From the NCBI GenBank assembly GCA_031213475.1, contig JARUPZ010000009.1, positions 9,705,601 to 9,769,600 of the forward strand: a DNA stretch of 64,000 nucleotides, written 5' to 3'. This document shows, one piece after another, positions 47,311 through 59,800 of this stretch. The notes below the pieces were generated by a model. The model had not been told where the DNA came from. It saw only the letters and a list, made by a program, of their open reading frames with translations, and made no database searches. Position 1 is the stretch's first letter, and every line of letters begins with the position of its first letter. The stretch comes from Nereocystis luetkeana (lineage: Eukaryota; Sar; Phaeophyceae; Laminariales; Laminariaceae). Both the position numbers and the translations under genes were made by a program.

Positions 47311-47816
47311 CCCTACTGTGTCAGGCGTTCACCCTTCCCCCCTACTGTGGCACGGATTCACCCTAACCCCAGCTGGTCGAAAGGGTCCACCCCCCCTCGT
47401 CAAATTGTCAGGCGTGCACCCGTGCACCCGTTCCGCCTACTTTGGCAGAACGAACAACCCGGGATTCACCCGTTACATGTTGTTTGCAGGTTTGAGCAAC
47501 CGAGTGGCACAAACCACAACGCAGTGGGGCGGTGTATATGAATACCTGATGGTATTGGCTTGATCGTGGAACGCGTCGTTGTGCTTCTGAGCCGCGGCGA
47601 GATACTCGGCTGCTGCCCCGCAGTTCCCCAACAGCACCGCCTCTTTCGCCAGCAAAGCCCACATCTGAATGCCCTCAGTGTAGACGACAATAGTAGTTGT
47701 GGTATAAGTAGTATAACAGTAGCAGTAGTAGTAGTAGTAGTTGTAGCAGTAGTAGTACTAGTAGTAGTAGCAGTAGTAGCAGTAGTAGCAGTAGTAGTAG
47801 TAGTAGCAGCAGCAGC

Positions 47817-47847
<31 letters not shown>

Positions 47848-50800
47848 CTATACCAGGTAGTACCCTGTACTATAATTGTAGTATTTAGAGTATCATTAGT
47901 ACTGGTACAGCAGAAGTAATAAAACGTGTGAAACCAATAGCTAGCAGTGTGAATCGGAGACGACTCATCCCATAGAAAGGAGCGATTATGATTGGACTCG
48001 GAATCGCCCAAATCGAAGTCGATTCACCCAAAACAAAGGCGCGAAGTAAATCGGGATCGAACTCGGAATATGAATCGCCAAATCCGGACGAGTTGTTTCA
48101 CTGTCAATTTATCGGAAAACACATCGGTAAAACAAATATCTCGACTCGCACGACACAGGCAGGATCCACCCACAATTCTCGCCAAATATGGAATACATAC
48201 CAAAGGGTTCAATCACTTACGCGCCGTGTTCGCCAAAAATATATATCGGATATCGTCGGGGCCAAAACCTGGCGTAAAAAATAAATCGGCCGACACAACC
48301 GACCCACGGCTCTGGCCATATCACGTGTGAAAGGCGGGCGTGCCCCGAACCCTGACCTGTCTGTCTTCAAGTTTCACCACCTCAACAACAGCTGCGCTTG
48401 GGCTGCTGGCGGGATTTACTCCGCCAGGGGAGGCGACCCCAGCATTGCGACCATCGTCTGCGAAGGTAATTGCAGGGGTAGAAGGAGGAGATGCCTCCAA
48501 GTGTCTTCGCAGCGACGCCTCTTCCCTTTGCCGCAAGATTCGATCAACTTCGGCCCCTCTCCTCGCCGCCTCTTCGATGGAAACCCCCAGTTTTCCGGCT
48601 GCCGAAGCTGCCTGTAGCGCTGCTTGGTGACACCTGGAAACGAGAGGGTTTTATTTATATATGCCGTGATGCATAGTCCCGTATATAGTCAGAGTTTGCA
48701 GCGCAGAGAGTCGCGGCAAAGACCGCTGTTCACACGGACGACGACGAAATCCAAAACAGCAAGATTGTCCTTGGCGCATATCGAGCGAAGGCTCGCTCGA
48801 GTCGTCGCCAAGATTTTCCGGCGGTGAACGCTGTAGAACTGTCGTCGACTGTGCGTGCTGGTTGGAAAGAAGAGGCTAGTTCAACAATAAAAAAGGGGGC
48901 GCTTTTCGCTTGAGAGGACAGCGCCGATCTGTAGCGTCACCCAGCTCAGAAGGGAGAGGTGGGGCTATCCCTAACTCCTTCACAGCTGCTCCCGCGAGAA
49001 CGCTAGTTCGCGTCTTAACCGGATGTTTCATGGGCCTAACCCGGCGTATGGACGTTCCCACTTGACATCCATCCTCACCGACTCATCTCAACGTAGGGAC
49101 CGCACTTTTCTGGCTCGAGTTTTTCTGACCGGTTGAGCTCCTCAAATCTCACTCTGTCCCGAACTTCAATGACGGTTTCGGTTACATTTTAGCGGGTCAT
49201 CACACGGTAGTGGTATACCGTTTTTTGTCTAAATACGGTCTGACCGGTTGAGCTCCTCGAGTACCACTCTCTCCCAGATTGAGGGACAGTTTGGTTTCAA
49301 CGATAGTATAAACCGTCTTTTTGGCTCAAATGCTTTCTGACCGGTTGAGATCCCCAAAAACCACTCTGTCCCGGGATTTAAGGACAGTTTTTGGTTCACA
49401 TTTTAGTGTGAAACCGGTCATTGTCCTATGGAACAGGGTGGCATACAACAACCCGGTATTAATAGTACGATCCTCTCACTACAGTATTAACAGCACGATT
49501 GTTTCAGGACGAACCATTGTAAAGCATGGAACCCTTGGTCGGGTTGCGAAGGAACTCGACCTCCTTCTTCGGAGGTCACGTAGTGCAAGGTGTGTCATAT
49601 TGAGACCCTTCCGTGAGAACAGGCACGAGCTGCACATCATATGCGATATACAAGAAGGCGCCACACCTATGTATGTGCCTTACTCGCGGTCGAAACCATG
49701 ATGATCACCTGTGCGCCGGTTCTGGACCTCAACGCAAATCGGCCGCGGCACCCAGACGTTGGTGAACCGGAACTGAAAACACAACACATGCAGCATGCGC
49801 CCACATATTGTGTTAACCCCTTTAGAACCGCAGTTCCCTACTGGGGACAAACCACACAAGTTATAATTAGTTTGTCCCCTAGGCGGGGCTGGGGTCCTGA
49901 AGGTTGTCGTTCTCCAATCGCAATACTTCACACCTCGGACACACCAATCGGTTTTCACCACAATACCTAGATTTTGTAAGGCAGATAATATATATACATA
50001 TATATATAATGTAACTATATTCCTGGTCGTGGATCGTGTATGGTCTACGGTAGGGGAAGTTGCTAGGTGTGGACTGTACGAGCTGTACGATGCAACACAC
50101 GTTTCCGGGATTTGATATGGTTGCCTTGTGCATACCCTACACGGTCTCTCAAGGCACGAGGCGAGGAGCGACATGATCTAGGTCGTAGATTGTCCATTCT
50201 TCGACGTATCATCTCTGAAACCATTATTCGAAAACAGCGTACTCGTGCTCACGTGGGCCCTAGCTTGAGCAGTAGCCTCGACCGTCTCAGACAGGCCAAG
50301 GCAAGAGCTGGGAACATGTCGTGATTGGAACCCTGATCACCCCCACCACCATGTGCGTTGATTTCCTCGCCCTCCTTGTCGCTACCCGCCGACTTCCCCT
50401 TAGCCTTCGCCGATGCCCCCTTTCCTTGTACCCCCGCCTTCTCCTTTGGGTCAACACTTCTGGGAGTTGAACCACCACCTTCCGCGTTTTGGGGCGGCGG
50501 CATGTGCGTCGTCGGCTCAGGGCGCGGCGGTCCCAGGCACAACCTCGCCACCAGCTCCGAAAGCGCGATCGGGGCGGCCGCGTGTGCCGCGAGACCGTGC
50601 GATTCCATCGTCTCCGCCAAATCCAGGAGATGGTGGAAAAAAAGCGGCGCCTTTTGTGGTATTGTAGGAGAGTATTTGGAAGGAACGGGGGCAATTGGGG
50701 GGGGGCGGGGTCAGAAGGGAAAATGGCCTGGGGAATGGAAGATCTTCCTTCAAGGGGGCATCGTAGCGGGACAATTTGGTTGTCGCAGTGAACGACAGGC

Positions 50801-53800
50801 GCGCGGTACACTCCGGACTTGTTCTAGGTAAAAATGTGATTTTTAGTGGCATTCCCACGGTAGTCGATGGTGCATGTCTTGGTTTTAGTCTGAGCTCCTC
50901 ACACGAGCTCAATATACCGCACGACACCACCACACTGGGTGATAAGATAGCACACCCCCTCGGACGATTTGCGAAGCTGGGATTCTCGACGGTGGGGAGG
51001 GCGTACTGAATACGACAACCGATGAGGCTACACAGACTTCTCGACGAACAAAATCTGGAGACACCACTTTCCTTGTGTGTGCCCCTTCCCGGCATGTTTC
51101 GGGGGAAACCGGGTCTGAAATTCGTCCCAGGTGGGGGCGAGGGTGTACTCCATAGGGGAGATGCACCAGATCTCATGCATAGCCGTAGTCGTAGGACCAT
51201 GGACCCTCGCATCCCTACAATGCCGGGACGGGGCATGTCGGGTGTTTTTCACCGACCGGGCTGACTTGTTCTTCGTGGCAATCCCACTGTAGTGGATGGT
51301 GCATGTTTCGTTTGGGTCTGAGCACCTCACGTGATGAGCTCAGTGTACGCGTACGACACCATCACACTGGATGGTAAGACAAGGCATCCATCCCCTCGGA
51401 TGAGTTCGAAACCTGGGCTTTTCGACAACGGGGAGGGCGTACTGCGCACGACCACCGATGATGCGTCTATGCACACCTCTCGGCAAAATATTTCTGGCGC
51501 CACCAGTTTTGTTGTGTGTGCCCCCTCCCGGTATGTGTTGGGGAAAAACCGGGTCTGAAATTCGTCCCAGGTGTGTGTGTGGGGGGGGGGGTTATCTTGC
51601 GTGTCTGTATGGTATCACGCCCAAAAGAAGACACTAAATAAGTTTTGTTTGCGCAACCCGACCGACATTTTCTATGCCCGCTATCGTATTCCTCAAGAAA
51701 ATTTGAACCCGAAAAGCAGCGGTGCGCCGTTGCCGTGTCGTCGGTACTATATCGGGTGACACAGTATTCAGGACCACTTAAGGCTTGGTACAAATACTGG
51801 AATGTACAGGCGTTGGTGTGTATTACCATGGACCACCGAAGGCAAACACTTTAGTATTGTTGGCATTCCAGCAGAACACATCGCGGGACGTGCAGAACGT
51901 GCTGTACCCCTGGCGTACTAGTTTTTACGGGGGGCCATAGTTAATAGCAACACATATTGTTTGTAAAAATGGATACATATATAGGTTTTTGTGTATACCA
52001 TAGGTTACATTAACTAGGGTCCCCCGTATTACTTGAATCATCACCACCACCACCACCACCGCCACCACCACCACCACCACCACCACCACCATCGTCCAAG
52101 TCTAAATCAATAGTTTCCTCAGCATCATCACTGCCATCGTCGCCCCGGCATTTTTTGGCGTTGTGGAAAACAAGAGTGGTACACGAGAACATACCAAAGA
52201 GGGAACTACATAAGCGATAGAAGACAAACCACAGGAGGTTGGACGCGAAAACGTGAAGCAATAACTTGGCGGAGTTTATTTACGGCAGGAAAACCCCAGG
52301 ACGAACATCGAGCAGAAAACCGAGTATTTCACACTTGGCAAAAATTGAGCTCAGTCAAGTACCAGGGAAGGACAAGGGACACACCACATGTAACCCACGG
52401 CTTGGTACCCAGAAGGCTACGGGATGGGAAACTCTCCCGCGCGTGGAACCGAGAAAATTTGGACCCTGACCAGATCTCTTATATCCGAGGAATGCGCCAC
52501 TGCCCAATGCCATAGAAGGTACGGAGGGGTGATACAATATACGTAGAAATATGTTGCCGATATTGGTCTCGACAGACGGGACTCCCCGACCACAAACCTA
52601 TTACCATGCTGGACGGAAATTTATTAGGGACATTTCGGCCTTTTGTAGTGACACTACACGGTTATCACTTTACTACCGAAGCGGCACTCGATACCGCTCG
52701 AACACATCTCCGATTATTCACAGTGTGTTTTCTTTGTGGATGTATATCATACCACAGGACTATTCGTTCCAATCAAACTCCTCAATTATGTTTGTTGCGC
52801 CATGCACGACTCTAATCAAGAGGTACAAGCCCCGCCAGGGATCTGATCTGATTATCGGACGCATGATATATTCCTACCCACATTAGGCAACTGTTGGCGG
52901 TAAGAAGGAGCGAAACTCTCCCGAAAAAATCAGAGTCTCAGAAATGAATTGCGGTATGCAGCCCTATCATGGCACTGTCGCACGCGCGCTGTGTCCCACG
53001 AGGAAGTGCTCCAAACCTTGCTCATGGTGGTCGGTCCGATCACGAAAGCCTCTCTCCCCGGAGGAGGCGATGCCATCCACCGGTACAAGTCGTCCCCGTA
53101 CTCCACTTCGGGCCTCCAGTACGCCCAATCCCGCAGGTGAAGCTGCCGCGAAGGAGAGGCAGCGGTGGCTACGCTCGCCGGCATAGCGCAGTTTTTGCGG
53201 GGGTACAGCGCAGATCGCCCGGGGAGAAGTCACAGGCGTGGGTCAGCGTTCGGCCTTCAACAGTTTGGTCATTGTGTTTCCGTGTAACACGCATACTAGC
53301 GCAACACATCGGATAAAAACTTGGAAGCTGTTTATTTGCTCTATAGTGAGGCAGGTTGAAAAGGGATGAGCGACGAGTCTATGACGGCAGACCTTCAAGA
53401 AAATTCCAGAGCCTGTGTTTCGGTCGTGTGTGCTCCCTATGATTTGAAGAAACTCGACTCCGAACTTGTTTCAGGGGGAGTGTATTTTCTCGACGCACGT
53501 GTGATACGGTCGCTTGAATGCTAGTTTAGTTGGCGCTGGGAGCATGCACCGCCCACGTCGTAGTCGCGCAGGTCACCATTAGCGGGAAAAACGAACGTCA
53601 GGTCGCCAAAAGCATCGGGAGGTAAAAATACAACTCAAGTCACCAACTCATGTGACACGAACTGAGGTGAGCGTTTCTGGCATTTTTGTTCAACAGGCAC
53701 GAACCGTCGTTGATGCGAAAGTTGACTCTTTCATGGTTTCAGTCGACTTCGAAACAGGAATGCAGTAACGGATACTTTCGCCGCGCTCCCGCTTATCATG

Positions 53801-56800
53801 GGGTCGGGTCGGTTCGAGTCGGGTCATGAGTTTTTCGAAACCTCAATGATCTGACCTGGTACGGCTCAGGTAGTACGAGCCGGGCCGGGTAACCTTGGCC
53901 CGGCCCGACCCGATCCGACCCGTGAACTTCTCTGTACACGCCCATGAAATATCGATGTGGCAGTCACCTTCGTTTCCCGGGATGTTGCACCAGTCTTCGA
54001 AGGGAAGTTTCCCTCGGTCTGCAGCACCCGGCACGGCCTCGTGGTACGCGCGATACCGATGGCCCCACCACATTGTTTCCATCACCATGCCGGCGATTCT
54101 CCCCATAAAGTAGTATGCCTAAACGCAGCAAAGTCAGGGGTTCGATGGCGAGGGGTGTACAGAGGGAGCAATTCGTGTACAACAGCATGCGACGTCCGGC
54201 GTTTCCCGAAGAATGAATCGTCGTCTAAGGCATTTTGCCGTCGTGGGTTGTTCTACCCACACTCCGTTACATCAACCGCCGCAGCAACACAATATGGTGG
54301 CGTTGCCAGACATGTCGTCGCCGTCCTGTACCGACCCCAACGCGAACTGTCCCCCCTGTACCATGGCCCGGTCCCTAGACCCGCATGTGGAGCCCCTTCG
54401 ACGTTCCAGAAGGCGGCCTTCGTTCAACTTCACCATCGGTTTCACGTAGCAACCGTGTTCGGCTCCCACAACATTCCCGTTCCACGGGAGCTGCTCAACT
54501 ACGTAAATATCTGCCTTAAACACAAAATTCGAATAAGGCTCTGCATGTTTCATTCACAGCACGTCTCGTTTGTACGCCTAGGCGGAGGGATTGTTTGTCT
54601 GTCTGTTTGTTTCGTTGTTTGTTTGTTTGTGTTTTCGTTTTTCGAACGATTTAATATTATTGTGTTCTTCTCCGACTTAATGCCTTCGCCTTTCATCTCT
54701 CTTCCCCTCTTAGAGTAGCCCCAAATCAGATCCAGGGTCACAGACCAGGGGCTCTCCTCCTTGCCCCTCCCCACTACGACTCGTGCCCTCATTTTTATCG
54801 CGAGAGGACTGCAGCAGTGGCTCTCCTCCTTGCCCCTCCACTACGACTCGTGCCCTCATGTTTATCGCGAGAGGCCAGCTGCAATTATTCCCCCGTCGAC
54901 TTGCGTCGAATTCCGTTTTTAAATTCATTTGTTGATGTCACACCTTTTGGAAAAAGGAACGAGAGAAGAGCTCCTCACGTTTCTCCGGAACGTCCGACAC
55001 AAGGGGTACCCGCAGATATCCTGTACCTTTTCATTGGAGACGAAGCAAAAGGAGTTCAAACCCATATGCGCAAACGGACACCAACCCATCCTAACTCCCA
55101 ACCGCCCCCCCCCTCAAACCCCCTCCCCCGTATGTGGGAAGCCTCAGCCTCACGCTTCGCTAGCGGTGCCCTCCAGCGAAAACGTCATTGAAAGGCTATC
55201 CAGACTTGACACACCATTGGAACATGTGCCTGATCCTTCCAACCTCTAAGGCGTGACGGTTAAACGTCAATGCAGCCGAAAATTAGACTTGGACTATTGG
55301 CGATGTAGCACGCCCCCGAAACCTCGCTGACAGTACGAAAAACAAGGCCGACCTGCAGGAGTGTCTGGGAGCGTTCTTCGAACACAGAGCAACCCCCCCG
55401 GGCCAGCATGGCCAGGATCCGGACAGCCGCTTCCAGATGGCCCATGTTCAGAGTCTCCGGGACGCCGTGTTCGTCGATCTCTGTTGCCGTAGACGACGGT
55501 GCCTGCGGTGGACAACAGCACAGGAGTGTTTGTTGGTGTCGTGGGCCACGGGGGCGACCTTAGGGCACAATGCCTCCTAGGGGTGGCGCCTTATTGTATG
55601 AGCTCCTCGAGTGAGGAGCACAATACTCGCATCCGACAACATGGCCACCTCGAAGGCGTTTTCGTTCGCTCAACCTTGCAACAGTCATAGGCTGATGAAC
55701 AAGGTCCACCAGCAAACCGTATCGTCCCAAACGGTGGTTGCTCGATTCAGGAGCTTAACCGGGCAGAAAAAATAAAAACGCCTGTTTCTACGATAGGGGT
55801 AGAATGCTTTAGCTGAACTGTCACTGGGACTGACGGGCGCTTTTAGAAACGAGGAACTGCTGTAACTCACCCTACCTCCTTTGGAGTTCAATGTATTTAC
55901 ATTTTTTCGGTGGTGTGCCGTAACCCGTTTAGGACAGGAGTCTCGTTTTGGAAACAAGCAAGTAGAAATTTGAGTGGTTAGTCCCCAAACCGGGGCCAGA
56001 GTACCGCAAGGGTTAAGGCATGTATGTGGTGGGGAGGTTTGGTGTGTTATTTTTCAGCTCTCAACATTTTCTTCTTGAACTGCTGATCCTCCAGGAAAGG
56101 AACCTCCTAGGTTGTTGGCGCACCCTCTGCTGTACCGAGCGGCTAAGCGATAAAAAAGTACAACCCCATCTGCCGTGCCAAGCGTGAGTTTTTCAACGTT
56201 AACCTGCTGTGCCCGAATGAGCATAGCCGAGTGTCGCAGGTACACCGGGGGGTGGGGGGTGGGGGGTGGGTGGGGGGTACAGTTCTTCCCGTATGAGGTC
56301 TCAATTTTTTCTCTTGATGACAAGCATCTTATCAACCTTTACTATTAATACTGCGGGGAGGTTAAAGTGTTCATAGCTAAATATGGCGGGGAATCATGCC
56401 GAGATGTTTGGGTTGCGGGTCCATCCTGGGCTTTGATTTATTATGCCGTCCAAGTCCCTCGTAATGCTGTATTGCAAGACAACACCCAAGCAGTTTCAAT
56501 CCATGTACCAGATATGTTACATGTACCCTTACGCAAAACTCGCACATTCGATTAGAAGCATTATACGCGCCACCTGATGAACAGCTCCGATCGCTACAGC
56601 AGTAGCAGGCACAACAACAGTAGAAAACAAATACCAACACATTACACCCAGCTCCTAAATAGGAGTTTCAACGAAGTCCTCGATTGTCACATTGCTACGT
56701 TCGTAGGGCATTCGTTCTTTCCAAGTTGCATAGCAGATATACACAGTTGCGATTTCAACGGTATCGAGTGGTTCTTCGGTTGATGAGTCACCCATGGTTG

Positions 56801-59800
56801 TCGGACATGGTGGGCCAAACTGTGTCCCCTAATCTTAGCATAGCTCTGTAGAAACGTGCCGTGGGTGGGGACAGCCCCAAATAATCGCCTCCGTCAAAAC
56901 CGACTTCGATCGAAATAAAAACAAGGGGCGCTTATCCCTAGTCTATCGTAGGTATTGTTCTATTTACATTGCAAAAAACAAATGGGATTGACGATGTTGG
57001 ATAGTTCTTCATCAGCGCCCTTAGCCCTTTTAGAACCGCAGTCCCGTTTTGGGGACGAACAACTCAAATTCTAAGTAGTTTGTCCCAAAAACGGGATTGC
57101 GGTTCGAAAAGGTTCAAGGAACACCGTCAAACTATTTTTCTTGTGCCTAAACAGAATGCTCGTACATCTATCGTGACACTGGTGGGTAACCCTAGCCGAG
57201 TATCACGAGAAGCCCTGGCCGAGTTAAAGGCTACGCCGATCCGAATGGATCGGTTGACGTCAAGCTCGAAATTTCGGCTATCCGTACTAGCCGCATGAGA
57301 CCGGCGCTGCTAGTTGAGTTTTACTCTTGTGTCTTGCCATGTGAAATCGGTGATCCGGGTCGAGTGATATGGTCATCCCTAACCGAGAATCACGGGTAGT
57401 TCTACCCGCGGGGGTGTCACGGGGATTCCTGTGCCCGGGTGAAATGGGAAATCCCAGTCGAATTTCTGCGGCTATCCCGAGCCGGAAGAACGGGGTGATG
57501 CCACCCGAGTTTCCCGGATATATACTTGAAAGAGAGTCACGGGCGGGCGACCCTGTCTGAAACGGTTTGTCCCAATCGACTTTCACGATTTTCTGTTACG
57601 TAGCCAGGTGGCACAGGGGATCCTAGTCGAGGTCTACGGTGATCCCCAGTCAGCTTTCACGGGAAATATTAGCCAGGTGTGGCGCTTGTAACGCTATCCG
57701 AGGGCCTTGAGTGACTCTTAAAAACACTTTTGTTTTATGCTGAGTCGGACATCGGCTTTGATAAATAGGGGCATCCTCTTCCTAGTGCACGCTTCGCAGG
57801 GTAAGCTGTCTGGCTCTGCACCCACGAGATGTCCATTCAAAGCAGGCAGATCGTGTCCGCCTAGCCCAGGTCTCCCTACGGGTTCTCCAAGATAGGGACA
57901 GACGATACTTTTGCGGGTTGTCCCGCGAGACAGGTAAAACCGGAAGTCCTCACGTTGGAGAAGTTCAAACGAGGATCAAACGCGCCCCACGCAAAACGGG
58001 CAGCCTACATGCGTACCCGCCTCTCGCAGTGAACTGAATACCGCCACATTGTGCTCCTTGGAGTGTGACCAGTACCGGAGGGGCAGACATTCGACGCCGT
58101 TGTTGTATTATTCTCACGTACTCGTCGCCGAAATGCAGTCCTTGGTAGCTGGACAGGTTCCAGTAACTCCGGAATGGTATATTAAATATTGACTAGGGCG
58201 TGCACAGTGAGTGGTGGGCAACTACATAGCACCCGGAGACATAGAGGCCTACTGCATGCTGTGTAACCATGGCCCACATAAATAGCCAGGAAAAGAGACA
58301 AACATAACCGGTGAAAGCGGTCGTTCACGAGCCATGGCCCACACCACCAGTCCTGACAGCTTAGCCCGGAGAAAATCCACCAAGACCGAGGGCAGAAGAC
58401 GAAGGTTTGCAAACGTGAGCTTAGTAAGGTGTGCACGTTGACGTGCCGCGGGCAACCTACCCCGGCATTCCAAGTACCGGATCAACTCCTACACATTTCC
58501 TCATGCTTCCCAGGCTTTGGTTCGCTCAGAAATCTTGTTCTTCCGGCCGTTCTCAGCTTTCAACGTGAGTCGTGGGGCTCGGGATAGACCACCCTGTGCG
58601 TCATGCCAACCGTTCTGTGACCCTCTTAGCGCCAAACCTGGGAGCGTAGTCCTCTACTAGAGCCTCCTCTGCTGCTTCCCTTGCTAGCGCTCCCTTGAAG
58701 AGAGCGTTTGGAGGCTGACCGTCCTACGCCACTCCCCGCCGAGGCACTCCTGCTTAATGAGGCGTTGATGAGATCAAATCGATGAGACAATGAGTTCGTG
58801 CTGCGAAGAGTACCGGGGTGTTAGCGAAGTCAACGTTCACCTAGGCGATGGACAACGCTACGCTGTACGTCCATGGTGCCGCTGAGGCCATGCTACTATC
58901 TATGGAAAGTTGAGAGTTTCTCCGATTCTTAGAGGGGACGCGCGGGATATCCACGCTGCCTTGAAACGAAACTCGTCCAGAGGATAAACCAAATAGAGGC
59001 GGGTGCTTCATCCCATGGTAGGAGATGCACGGTTCAGTTGAAGCGTTTCAGCCCGATTGAGTTTCTCAATCGAGTAAACAACTACCGACTAGTGAAAACG
59101 TTTTGACTCGTAAGTTGAGTGTAGGGCTTGCACGTTAAGTTCCTGCTAAGGTTGCGCTAACGAACGTCTTCGCAGCCGCGCTTTCCGGTTGAGGTACTGA
59201 GCTCCTCAGGTGAGGCGCTCAGGAAATATGGAACCACCTCCGCCGTGAAGACTTGCTGGCAGTACGCGAACGGCAGCATTTACTCGATGCTAACGGGAAA
59301 TAGACTCGAAGAGAAAGGTTCCCAGGTCGTGATTGTTCAAACGTCGGCACTCGCTTAAGAGGATTGGGGTTATATTCTCGGAAGACAGCAAAGTGATGCC
59401 TGTCATCACTAAACCAACGAATCATGCGGGGCGCAGGGAAATGACGCATCAGGTATCGAGAAATGCACAGTTTTGGCGGACTGCGTACGGTCGGACGCGT
59501 TTCTTTCTCCCGGATGCCAACGAAATCCGCGGTATGAATCACAGGGTGTCAAGGCAGGGCGAGTGCAAGCCTGTTCGCGCGAGTCAGCGCCACTTCTGAA
59601 TTTATAAATGCTGACGATGAAGCATCGTACCGACAGCTTGCACCCAGATAGTAGGGGTGACTGAGTTATTTCGAAGCTGAAGCTCCACCCACGACCGCAA
59701 GCCTGGAACGATGAACCGCTGTCTAGATCTGATCATGTGAGTTCTTTGTGTTCAGCAGGGGAGACGAGTGGTAGCTCACCAACCTACCCCTTAACAGCAA

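Noticed and set aside
46801-47563. 246-codon proline-rich frame on +
   Set aside because: It follows a C-rich minisatellite; all three frames are equally low-complexity and no domain is visible.
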